Source: Methanosarcina sp. (GTDB lineage: Archaea > Halobacteriota > Methanosarcinia > Methanosarcinales > Methanosarcinaceae). Taken from it: DNA of 6,697 bases. The position numbers were made by a program, and so were the translations under genes. The notes under the pieces are model-generated. The model was not told where the DNA came from, searched no databases, and saw only the letters and a program-made list of their open reading frames with translations. Shown here in pieces: positions 1-5,613 of the stretch. Each line of letters starts with the position of its first letter. Position 1 is the first letter of the stretch. The stretch spans positions 1 to 6,697 of the forward strand of contig JADGNM010000144.1 in NCBI GenBank assembly GCA_017883485.1, in the 5' to 3' direction.

Positions 1-128
1 CAATATAATACAGAAATGTAAATCCCTGTGGTTTCCGGAGATATTTTCAGTTTTCCGGAACCTTTCTTTTTTCAAACTTTATAAAACGTGGAAAGTTTTT
101 CCAGAGACGAGACTTTGCCCATAAGTCA

Positions 129-164
129 GTCCTATTGAGCGCAGCGAAGCGTAGCGAAAAGGAC
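129..164 (-). repeat. 36-bp GC-rich dispersed repeat, copy 1
   Basis: This copy matches the one at 3618-3653 in inverted orientation at 35 of 36 bases (compared by eye). Its ends, GTCCT and AGGAC, are complementary and extend to an 8-bp stem with one mismatch. The core is four AGCG units at a 5-base period (138-141, 143-146, 148-151, 153-156). It begins 46 bases past the stop of the DUF473-type gene. Read in that gene's transcription direction it has the same sense as copy 2 has relative to the flippase gene. A small dispersed repeat or a 3'-trailer RNA element are both possible. Confidence 0.8.
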
Positions 165-172
165 AACGCATC

Positions 173-190
173 GTCGAGCCGCAACTCGAC
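173..190 (-). terminator. Hairpin downstream of the DUF473-type gene
   Basis: A 6-bp inverted repeat (GTCGAG / CTCGAC) encloses a 6-base loop and lies 20 bases beyond the stop codon at 210. No clean T-run follows. The next T-rich bases on the minus strand are the CCTTTT at the edge of the 36-bp repeat. It may be a weak terminator or an RNA-stabilising stem; the terminator role is inferred from position only. Confidence 0.3.
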
Positions 191-209
191 TGGCGAAACT
201 CGGGGATTG

Positions 210-599
210 TTATCTGGCTTCGTAGCAGGAAATTTCCCTTGCATCTACTCTTACTGGCTTTCCCATTTCGTTTGAAATTATGCTCTTGACCCTTGCCATG
301 CATTTGCATTCGAGCTGAATGCGGGCAGATATGGATTCTCGTTCTTCAACATTGAAATTGTTCGAGCTGATAATGGAATGAGCGGATATTTGCATCTGTG
401 CGACCTTTGCTATGAGCCCCGGGGTCCCATCCTTAATATCCTGAAGGCTAGTAGAAGTCAAGAGAACACTATCCCCTGCATTGAGTCCGAGTACTCCTAT
501 GAAATTTTGAGGGTTTCTGATCTCAAGAGTCTTGAGATGATATTTTTTCAGAATCTCGATTACTGAATCTGTAATTCCTGTTAACGCAACGTACTCCAT
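210..599 (-). CDS. DUF473-type archaeal protein of unknown function
   Basis: This encodes a soluble protein of 129 residues with no signal peptide or membrane segment. It resembles the archaeal DUF473 family in length and in its N-terminal block (YVALTGI at 3-9, the EIRNPQN stretch at 26-32) and middle block (AGDSVLLTS at 41-49, KDGTPGLIAKV at 56-66). The assignment rests on recall of the family, not on a search. The biochemical role is unknown. A C-K-C pair lies at 98-100 and another Cys at 125. The ATG start is four bases after the stop of the PAC2 gene. It is preceded by a good ribosome-binding site that overlaps that stop, so the two genes are almost certainly co-transcribed and probably translationally coupled. 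A link to proteasome function is suggested only by this pairing. Confidence 0.75.
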   Translation of the reverse strand: MEYVALTGITDSVIEILKKYHLKTLEIRNPQNFIGVLGLNAGDSVLLTSTSLQDIKDGTPGLIAKVAQMQISAHSIISSNNFNVEERESISARIQLECKCMARVKSIISNEMGKPVRVDAREISCYEAR

Positions 600-600
600 G

Positions 601-608
601 GGATCACC
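601..608 (-). promoter_or_regulatory. Ribosome-binding site spanning an upstream stop codon
   Basis: On the minus strand the bases GGTGATCC match the complement of the archaeal 16S rRNA 3' tail. They contain the TGA stop of the PAC2 gene and end two bases before the ATG at 599. A ribosome finishing the first gene would therefore sit on the start site of the second, which supports coupled translation and fixes the ATG at 599 as the start. Confidence 0.7.
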
Positions 609-1320
609 CGTACATTGGGAACTCTTTCTTTACTTCTCCTTTCTTTTCTGTAGCCTGAACATCCTCAGCAAGCCTCTGGAGTTCGACTTCTATGCGCTCA
701 GCCTGTTCAACAAGCCTCTGAGTATTAATTGAAAGACCGTAAAGCTCATTTAGAACCCCGACAACAGCAGAAGCAGCCCTTGGGTCAGGGTTCTGAGTCC
801 TGGTAGCCCCAAGCAGGCTAATTGCAGGAATCCCACGCAGCAGACATTCAGACATAACACTGCCTGAAATCCCGGAGATAGTTCCCATCTGGAAAACCTC
901 CACTTTATTCCTGATCCTTTCCAGCATCTCCGGCGTGGTAGCTGCCCCGAAAACTCTTTGCCCGGTATCCATAATTGCAATTCCTGCAATGGAAACAACC
1001 TCTCTTACATTAATGGACTGGGCCCAGTCTACCAGGGCATTGCTGACATCGTAAGAGACTGTGTGACTGATGGGAATGTCGGAAATAACAATGATAAGGT
1101 TATGCTCCGCGCTTTCGTAGATCCTCACAGGCATGTTTATAAGTCCCTCATACAGCACTGCAATAGAGGGGAAATACCTGGATTCGATGGAGCCAATGTA
1201 TTCCATAGTCAATTCTTCTATCATATGTTGACTTGCAATGTTCCCCACAAGCCCGATTCCGGGAAAACCTTCGATCAAAACAGGGTTCTTTGACTGTACA
1301 GGTCTGGTAATAATCTTCAC
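604..1320 (-). CDS. PAC2-family proteasome assembly chaperone (PbaA/PbaB-like)
   Basis: The product (238 residues from the GTG at 1320) belongs to the PAC2/PbaB-type family, whose archaeal members bind the ends of the 20S proteasome and help its assembly or open its gate. Visible family marks are EGFPGIGLVGNIA (17-29) in the first strand-loop, a glycine-rich GTISGISGS (146-154), and a DPRAA stretch (179-183). A heptad-like charged helix (about 202-222) and a Lys/Glu-rich tail follow. The last three residues, Met-Tyr-Gly, fit the hydrophobic-Tyr-any (HbYX) motif that proteasome activators insert into pockets of the alpha ring. The GTG at 1320 has no ribosome-binding site near it. The frame stays open upstream and a CTG at 1350 lies 5 bases after GAGGTG, so the real protein may be 10 residues longer. 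It is the first gene of an operon with the DUF473-type gene. Confidence 0.88.
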   Translation of the reverse strand: MKIITRPVQSKNPVLIEGFPGIGLVGNIASQHMIEELTMEYIGSIESRYFPSIAVLYEGLINMPVRIYESAEHNLIIVISDIPISHTVSYDVSNALVDWAQSINVREVVSIAGIAIMDTGQRVFGAATTPEMLERIRNKVEVFQMGTISGISGSVMSECLLRGIPAISLLGATRTQNPDPRAASAVVGVLNELYGLSINTQRLVEQAERIEVELQRLAEDVQATEKKGEVKKEFPMYG

Positions 1321-1355
1321 ATCATTGTTGTCATAATCCGTATTCGACAGATAAC

Positions 1356-1361
1356 CACCTC
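1356..1361 (-). promoter_or_regulatory. Ribosome-binding site upstream of the PAC2 gene
   Basis: Minus-strand GAGGTG is a strong match to the 16S tail complement. It sits 5 bases before an in-frame CTG at 1350-1348 but about 35 bases before the GTG at 1320. If translation uses this site, the start is the CTG, adding a stretch that reads (M)SNTDYDNND before the Val of the shorter start. Confidence 0.5.
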
Positions 1362-1400
1362 GATATTATACAACCCCTACGACTATATCTAACCTAATCC

Positions 1401-1410
1401 TAGATAAATA
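1401..1410 (-). promoter_or_regulatory. Candidate TATA box for the PAC2-DUF473 operon
   Basis: Minus-strand TATTTATCTA is the best-placed TATA-like string upstream of the operon. Transcription would start near 1380, giving a leader that includes the GAGGTG at 1356-1361. TATAATAT at 1364-1371 is an alternative, but it would start transcripts near 1342 and leave that ribosome-binding site out. The sequence does not settle which is used. Confidence 0.35.
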
Positions 1411-1494
1411 GTTTATCAACAGCCCAGGTCAGCGTTACTCTTTGTACTGACATCAACTAAAATTATACAATGAGTTAGAATTTCCAAATTCAAT

Positions 1495-1519
1495 AATTCT
1501 TTTTTTATTAAAAAGAATT
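1495..1519. repeat. AT-rich inverted repeat (10-bp stem)
   Basis: AATTCTTTTT (1495-1504) and AAAAAGAATT (1510-1519) are perfect inverted copies around a 5-base loop. The position is far from either neighbouring gene, so it is not an obvious terminator. In such AT-rich sequence chance cannot be excluded. Confidence 0.5.
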
Positions 1520-1958
1520 GTTTTAATATATATTTTTTCTCCTGACAGAGAAAAATAGTTTAGATAAAAATATTAGGATAAGTACAAGATCATATCAACC
1601 TGAGTTTTTTAGATTAATTTTAGTTACTCGATTTTCTTTTCAGGACTTAACTCTAATTTTTCCGGATTTATTCTCTCGTATTTTTTATAGTGTTTCTATC
1701 ATCCTCTTGAGAGTATAATTGTAATGCATAAGAAACTATCTTAAAAAATTATCCAAAAACAAAGGCTTTTATGTTTTGCAGAAATGTCTTATTGGGAGCT
1801 AGAACCTGATTTTTGCTGAAAACGACGCTATCTAAATAAACTTTAAGTTAACTCTGAATATGAATATTGGGGACTTAATCTCTCAGAACTTTCTAAATTC
1901 AAAAAAAGGGTGTTTGCATGAAGAAAAATCATTATACGGTAACTATAAGATATAACCC

Positions 1959-1995
1959 CTAAAGAAGATGTAACTACTAAAGAAAGATTGTAACT
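1959..1995 (+). repeat. Imperfect tandem direct repeat upstream of the flippase promoter
   Basis: CTAAAGAAGATGTAACT (1959-1975) is followed one base later by CTAAAGAAAGATTGTAACT (1977-1995), the same word with two single-base insertions. It ends 25 bases before the flippase TATA box, a usual place for an activator or repressor site, but no regulator is indicated. Confidence 0.45.
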
Positions 1996-2020
1996 TGTGC
2001 TGATAATCTGCTCAAAAGGA

Positions 2021-2028
2021 TTTAAATA
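2021..2028 (+). promoter_or_regulatory. TATA box for the flippase gene
   Basis: TTTAAATA is preceded directly by the purine-rich CAAAAGGA, which suits a TFB recognition element. A start about 25 bases downstream would give a leader of roughly 80-90 bases before the ATG at 2136. Confidence 0.6.
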
Positions 2029-2128
2029 CCAGATTTTGGATATTGAGTTGGATCAAATCGAGAGAAATTTTCGTAAAATTATGGTCTTAAAATTTTCGGC
2101 AAAGATTCTAAAAACAGAATTCTTTTTA

Positions 2129-2135
2129 AGGTGAT
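2129..2135 (+). promoter_or_regulatory. Ribosome-binding site touching the flippase start codon
   Basis: AGGTGAT matches the 16S tail complement over seven bases and abuts the ATG at 2136 with no spacer. The next codon is GTG (2139), so initiation could use either; the product changes by one residue. Confidence 0.6.
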
Positions 2136-3590
2136 ATGGTGTCATATCAAAAATTTGCAAGGGACGTAGGCTTCATCGGGATAGTACAGGTGCTTACAAG
2201 CCTTGGCACTTTTTTTCTACTTCCAATAATCACAAAGACCCTTGGAACTTATGATTACGGCCTTTGGGCGCAGATCAATATCACGGTATCTTTTATTTCC
2301 CCACTTGCACTAATGGGTCTTTCCATGAGCTTTGTCAGGTTTTTATCGTCTGAGACAGAGGAGAAAATAATAAAGGAGGCCGTATATTCCATTCTTTTTC
2401 TTGTAACTGTTTCCAGTCTTCTGGCTTCTATATTGCTATATATAGCTGCAGAGCCTCTTGCAACTTTTGGTTTTAGAGACCCTGGGGCAACTTATTACAT
2501 CCAGGTAGGTTCATTTTTAATTCTCTCGAACGTGATCGAATCTATATCTCTTATTTATTTCAGAGTTTTCAGGCAGATTAAGAGATTTTCGTATCTTACC
2601 CTTTTTGAAACTTTCGCAAAGTTATTGTTTATTCTCGTTCTTCTTAAATTGAATTACGGTCTTTTTGGTGTGATTGCAGCCACCTTAATAATACAAGGTC
2701 TCATTTTTTTAATATCTATTTCGACTATCATATCTCAGATAGGATTTGTTATCCCTAGATTCACTCACATAAAAGAGTACCTTCAATTTTCATTACCGCT
2801 AACTCCCACTGCACTTATAAGATGGGTCACGGAATCAAGTGATAGATATCTGGTTACTTACTTTCTCGGTCTGGGAAGTGTTGGAGTTTATTCAGCAGCT
2901 TGTTCCATCGGAAATCTTATCCAGGTTTTAGTAAGCCCTCTTCAGCTTATTCTCCTTCCCGAAATATCAAAGCTATTTGATGAAAACAAAATTGACCAGG
3001 TAAGAATCTATATGTCACATTCTTTGAGGTATTTCCTTCTCATTACCATTCCTGCAGTCTTTGGGATTTCTGCCCTTGCAAAACCTTTACTCGGAGTTTT
3101 TACTACCGAGGATTTCCTTTCAGGCTGGTATGTAATTCCCATTATTGCCCTTTCCGGACTTCTGGCAGGCATCTTTCAAATTTTTGTCAATGTTATCTTC
3201 CTTGTCAAAGAAACCAGATATATAACCTACATCAATATTGTTGCCGCGGTCTCTAATGTACTTCTTAACCTTTTGCTGATACCTTCTATCGGCATTGGTG
3301 GAGCTGCCATTTCAACCTTGATTTCTTATTTTTTGATGATTGTGCTCTGTATTTATGTATCTATGAAACATTTTGTGTTCCATCTGTACCTTTATGACAT
3401 TGTAAAAAGTATTTTTTCCTCGCTGGTTATGTATCTATTTGTTTCCCATTTCATAATTTCAAACGTCTATGAACTTTTCGGAATAGCAGGTATGGGAATT
3501 GTTGTCTATATTTTTTTAATGTTTATAATAGGTGGCTTCAGCAAACACGAAATCTCTCTTGTAAAAAAATTTACTCCTCCGCGATTCTAA
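2136..3590 (+). CDS. Wzx-like polysaccharide flippase (MATE/MOP superfamily)
   Basis: The 484-residue product is an integral membrane protein with about 12-14 hydrophobic segments spread over its whole length, the usual size and shape of polysaccharide-biosynthesis (Wzx/RfbX-type) exporters. These move lipid-linked oligosaccharides or surface glycans across the cytoplasmic membrane. Family features visible by eye are the opening amphipathic FARDVGFIGIVQVL (7-20), the LGTYDYGLWA stretch (36-45), the mid-protein SLPLTPTALIRW (219-230), ESSDRYLVTYFLG (233-245) at the start of the second half, and the C-terminal LLLIPSIGIGGAA (379-391). A charged loop (71-81) sits between early segments. Its own TATA box and ribosome-binding site make it a single-gene unit. 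It converges on the epimerase gene, so a shared glycan pathway is inferred. Substrate specificity cannot be read from the sequence. Confidence 0.92.
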   Translation: MVSYQKFARDVGFIGIVQVLTSLGTFFLLPIITKTLGTYDYGLWAQINITVSFISPLALMGLSMSFVRFLSSETEEKIIKEAVYSILFLVTVSSLLASILLYIAAEPLATFGFRDPGATYYIQVGSFLILSNVIESISLIYFRVFRQIKRFSYLTLFETFAKLLFILVLLKLNYGLFGVIAATLIIQGLIFLISISTIISQIGFVIPRFTHIKEYLQFSLPLTPTALIRWVTESSDRYLVTYFLGLGSVGVYSAACSIGNLIQVLVSPLQLILLPEISKLFDENKIDQVRIYMSHSLRYFLLITIPAVFGISALAKPLLGVFTTEDFLSGWYVIPIIALSGLLAGIFQIFVNVIFLVKETRYITYINIVAAVSNVLLNLLLIPSIGIGGAAISTLISYFLMIVLCIYVSMKHFVFHLYLYDIVKSIFSSLVMYLFVSHFIISNVYELFGIAGMGIVVYIFLMFIIGGFSKHEISLVKKFTPPRF

Positions 3591-3617
3591 TCCCTAATTG
3601 CGATTCGGGATCCCGCT

Positions 3618-3653
3618 GTCCTTTTCGCTACGCTTCGCTGCGCTCAAGAGGAC
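3618..3653 (+). repeat. 36-bp GC-rich dispersed repeat, copy 2
   Basis: This is the inverted partner of the copy at 129-164, with one base different. It starts 28 bases after the flippase stop and is preceded by the palindrome CGGGATCCCG (3606-3615). The ends GTCCTTTT and AAGAGGAC pair with one mismatch, leaving a loop of about 20 bases with the AGCG-type core. It lies between convergent genes, so it could shape 3' ends of either transcript. No T-run directly follows. Confidence 0.8.
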
Positions 3654-3688
3654 TAAATTATAGATTTACTTTTCTTCCGAGTTTCATC

Positions 3689-3711
3689 AAAAAGAGATAA
3701 TTGTTAATCTC
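3689..3711 (-). terminator. Hairpin plus T-run terminator of the epimerase gene
   Basis: On the minus strand GAGAT (3711-3707) and ATCTC (3698-3694) form a short stem, followed at once by TTTTT (3693-3689). The epimerase TAA stop lies inside the loop. The layout is that of an intrinsic terminator, placed at the very end of the coding sequence. Confidence 0.55.
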
Positions 3712-4654
3712 CCTTAATTAATGCCCTCGCGGTTTCCCTCACGCTCCTCTCCGAAGTATAAACAGGCTTCCATCCTATGGCTTTGAGTTTTTCTATATCT
3801 AACCTCATCCTCGGAACATCGCCTTTCCAGCCCCGATTTCCTCCGGTATAGGTAAACCTTACACCAGAAAGTCTCATCTCTTCTACAATCGTATCTCCTA
3901 TCCTGGTGGCACTGATAGTATCTTCTGAGCCAATATTAAAAATGTTTACATCTTTTTTGCTTTTCTCTATTGCATACAATATCGCATCTACGCATTCCGA
4001 AACGTGCAAATAGGACTTTTCCTGCTTGCCATCGCCCAGAATTTCCAGTTGGGTGGGATTTTCGCGCAACTTTTTTATAAAATCGACAATGATCCCATGA
4101 GTGCTCCGAGTGCCGACGATATTTGCAAAACGGAAGACCCAGGCTTGCATATCGAATGTATGAGAATATGAGGTAATAAGAGCTTCACATGCAAGTTTGG
4201 AAGCACCATATAAAGATATAGGAATAAGAGGACCATAATTTTCCGGAGTAGGCATTATATGCGCCTCTCCGTAAATCGTAGAGGTGGAAGTAAATGCAAT
4301 CTTTTTAACGCTATTTTTCCTCATCGCTTCCAGAAGATTATAGCTTGCCAAAATGTTCTGATCAAAATGGACTTTGGTATCAGAAGTCCCAAGCCTGACA
4401 TCCGGGTTAGCAGCTACATGGAAAACGTAGTCGATATCTTTGCAAGCTCTTTCTATTTCCTTATGGTCAAGTAAGTCTCCTTTTATCAATGTAAAATCCG
4501 GATTCTCAAGATGTTTCTCTATAAATTCAATTTTTCCCGAACTCAGATTATCAAAAACAGTAATGATGTTCCCTTTCTCTATAAGGCGATCAACAAGGTA
4601 GCTACCTATAAAGCCAGCTCCTCCTGTCACAAGTATTCTATTCTTTGTATACAT
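3704..4654 (-). CDS. NAD-dependent sugar-nucleotide epimerase/dehydratase (GalE-like, extended SDR)
   Basis: From the ATG at 4654 the product is 316 residues, the usual length for extended short-chain dehydrogenases acting on nucleotide sugars. It shows the Rossmann motif TGGAGFIG (10-17), an acidic residue D35 at the end of the second strand in FDNLSSG, KGDLLD (58-63), the HVAA strand (79-82), a catalytic-type Thr near 124 in TSTSTIYG, and the active-site YGASK (Tyr149, Lys153). The C-terminal substrate region has RFANIVG (175-181) and DGKQEKSYLHV (208-218). UDP-glucose/UDP-GlcNAc 4-epimerase is most likely, but the exact sugar and a dehydratase activity remain open. A GTG at 4699 would add 15 residues. 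I prefer the ATG because the TATA-like box at 4701-4709 would put the transcript start near 4680, inside that extension. It probably supplies an activated sugar for surface glycans. Confidence 0.88.
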   Translation of the reverse strand: MYTKNRILVTGGAGFIGSYLVDRLIEKGNIITVFDNLSSGKIEFIEKHLENPDFTLIKGDLLDHKEIERACKDIDYVFHVAANPDVRLGTSDTKVHFDQNILASYNLLEAMRKNSVKKIAFTSTSTIYGEAHIMPTPENYGPLIPISLYGASKLACEALITSYSHTFDMQAWVFRFANIVGTRSTHGIIVDFIKKLRENPTQLEILGDGKQEKSYLHVSECVDAILYAIEKSKKDVNIFNIGSEDTISATRIGDTIVEEMRLSGVRFTYTGGNRGWKGDVPRMRLDIEKLKAIGWKPVYTSERSVRETARALIKGD

Positions 4655-4700
4655 CGAAAACCCTTCAATAATCTTCCTTTTATTATTAATATGTTGCACT

Positions 4701-4709
4701 TTTTTATAT
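4701..4709 (-). promoter_or_regulatory. Candidate TATA box for the epimerase gene
   Basis: Minus-strand ATATAAAAA lies about 50 bases before the ATG at 4654, leaving a predicted leader of around 25 bases that contains GAAGGG as a weak ribosome-binding site. The same bases read TTTTTATAT on the plus strand, so orientation is not certain. Confidence 0.4.
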
Positions 4710-4864
4710 TATCAGAGAATAGCCGGCAGAGCCTTCGTATTCTATATTTCTCGCTTAATTACCTGGCTTCGGCCAATCGTTATCTTCCATCTTTGCCCTA
4801 AGCCTCAGGAAATAGCAAGTCCATAGAATTTAACATATTTAACACTTCCGTCTCTATTCATATA

Positions 4865-4872
4865 TTTATATA
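4865..4872 (+). promoter_or_regulatory. Consensus TATA box for the small membrane protein gene
   Basis: TTTATATA is the archaeal consensus. A start about 25 bases on would leave a leader of about 60 bases before the ATG at 4954. A weaker TTTTATAG at 4928-4935 is close enough to give a nearly leaderless message instead. Confidence 0.55.
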
Positions 4873-4953
4873 GTTTAACTGTTTAATATGTTCTACAGTT
4901 AGAATTTAGTATATGCTCTGACAATTATTTTATAGAGATCTTGGGGATTTGTA

Positions 4954-5244
4954 ATGCTTTCTACATTTGCAATAGGAACTGGAGGATTTATAGCGGGAAG
5001 TACTTTTCCCGGTTCAGGTATCTGTTTTCTCTATACAGATTTTGGAGTCCCTACATATTATCAGATTGCGATCCTTGGACTCATCGCTCTTTTCGGAATG
5101 AAGGAAATGATGCTGGTCTCAGACAGAAAGGATCGTTTTTCGACAGACTCTATGGATATGGGAATTTACCCTCTAATGATATGTTTTATGGCTACTTTCT
5201 TCTCTATTGGATTTGGTATAATTTTTGCACAGTTTTCTCCTTAG
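4954..5244 (+). CDS. Small membrane protein, function not recognised
   Basis: This encodes 96 residues that I cannot assign to a named family. The N-terminal part (about 5-27) is hydrophobic and rich in Gly and Ser around FIAGSTFPGSG. A clear membrane segment runs about 35-54 (YYQIAILGLIALFGMKEMML). A charged loop with SDRKDRFSTD follows (56-65), then a second strong segment about 71-93. Two or three membrane passes are likely, with the charged loop probably on the cytoplasmic side. Support that it is real: a consensus TATA box upstream, GGGGAT 5 bases before the ATG, a hydrophobic pattern in this frame only, and a T-run right after the stop. A longer overlapping frame from a TTG at 4941 lacks this pattern. 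It stands alone between the epimerase promoter and a non-coding stretch, so context gives no function. Confidence 0.7.
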   Translation: MLSTFAIGTGGFIAGSTFPGSGICFLYTDFGVPTYYQIAILGLIALFGMKEMMLVSDRKDRFSTDSMDMGIYPLMICFMATFFSIGFGIIFAQFSP

Positions 5245-5254
5245 AGTTTGCCAA

Positions 5255-5267
5255 TTTTTTTATTTTT
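5255..5267 (+). terminator. T-run terminator after the small membrane protein gene
   Basis: Seven Ts, one A and five Ts begin 11 bases after the stop codon. Archaeal RNA polymerase commonly stops at such oligo-T tracts without a hairpin. Confidence 0.55.
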
Positions 5268-5308
5268 AAAAGAACTTTATCTTTTCTGTAAATAGATTTT
5301 TCTATAAA

Positions 5309-5347
5309 TATACTGGAGACAGTATAGAAGGCTTTTTCTTGTTTTTA
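5309..5347 (+). terminator. GNRA-loop hairpin with T-rich tail
   Basis: TATACTG (5309-5315) and CAGTATA (5320-5326) form a perfect 7-bp stem closed by GAGA, a GNRA-type tetraloop. T-rich sequence (5333-5346) follows. It would be a back-up terminator for the small membrane protein gene about 65 bases upstream, or the end of an unseen small RNA. Confidence 0.5.
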
Positions 5348-5505
5348 AGGCTTAGTAGGTTGATTTTTTCTATATGTTTGAGAATTTAGTGATCTTAGTT
5401 CATAAACTTTGTTTCCATAAGTATTTATCATTGAATAATTTATCTTCTTATGATAATAACATTTGTTAGTGGGCTTATCTGATGTAAAAATTTAAGCTTT
5501 GTAAA

Positions 5506-5580
5506 ACCACTGCTATGGGGTCGGTTTTAGCCGCGAGACCGGAATAGCCACTACCTGCTGTAAAGTAAGGAGGATGTAAG
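5506..5580 (+). ncRNA. GC-rich structured block; possible IS200/IS605-type right end or omegaRNA-like relic
   Basis: A visibly GC-rich island stands in very AT-rich flanks and has no open frame. It folds into nested stems: GCTAT (5512-5516) with ATAGC (5544-5548), GGTC (5519-5522) with GACC (5537-5540), and GG/CC around a TTTTAG loop. A second hairpin, CCTGCT (5554-5559) with AGTAAGG (5564-5570), has a GTAA tetraloop, one G-T pair and one bulged A. The closing AAGGAGGATGTAAG resembles the ends that follow the subterminal hairpin in many tnpB-bearing IS200/IS605 elements (recalled, not searched). No tnpB gene is present. A free-standing small RNA is the other reading. The 370-base gap from 5245 to 5613 otherwise holds only AT-rich sequence and the terminators listed. 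Confidence 0.4.
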
Positions 5581-5613
5581 AAAGTTTTCCTGATCTGTTG
5601 ATATTACTTTCTC

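Larger units (their letters stand above)
1371..2020. other. Long AT-rich intergenic region between divergent genes
   Basis: No open frame of useful length, no database-like domain and no tRNA-like fold is visible here. The stretch is strikingly AT-rich with many T-runs and A-runs. Within it I can point to a 10-bp AT-rich hairpin at 1495-1519, an imperfect direct repeat at 1959-1995, and promoter-type sequence at each end. A 14-codon frame at 1918-1962 is too short to call. The gap may be a regulatory leader region or decayed sequence. Confidence 0.6.

Noticed and set aside
1..10. CAATATAATA occurs at both ends of the window (1-10 and 6655-6664)
   Set aside because: A 10-base AT-only-type word is expected to recur by chance; there is no longer match to suggest flanking repeats.
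47..309. Two overlapping minus-strand frames of 65 and 76 codons running through the 36-bp repeat
   Set aside because: They overlap the end of the DUF473-type gene, their middle parts are just translations of the GC-rich repeat, and neither has a ribosome-binding site or a domain.
1918..1962. A 14-codon plus-strand frame with a weak GGGTG ahead of its ATG
   Set aside because: It is too short to separate from chance, and no continuation is seen in other frames; kept only as part of a finding.
4655..4699. GTG start giving a 15-residue N-terminal extension of the epimerase
   Set aside because: The extension lies between the TATA-like box and the Rossmann motif, mostly upstream of the expected transcript start, and is not needed for the fold.
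4941..5291. A 116-codon plus-strand frame from a TTG, overlapping the small membrane protein
   Set aside because: It starts at a rare codon, has no ordered hydrophobic segments and many aromatic residues typical of an out-of-frame reading; the 4954 frame has better start signals.
5425..5456. TTATCAT/ATGATAA 7-bp inverted repeat in the gap after the small membrane protein
   Set aside because: The stem is short and AT-only apart from one pair, with an 18-base loop; it is expected by chance in this composition.
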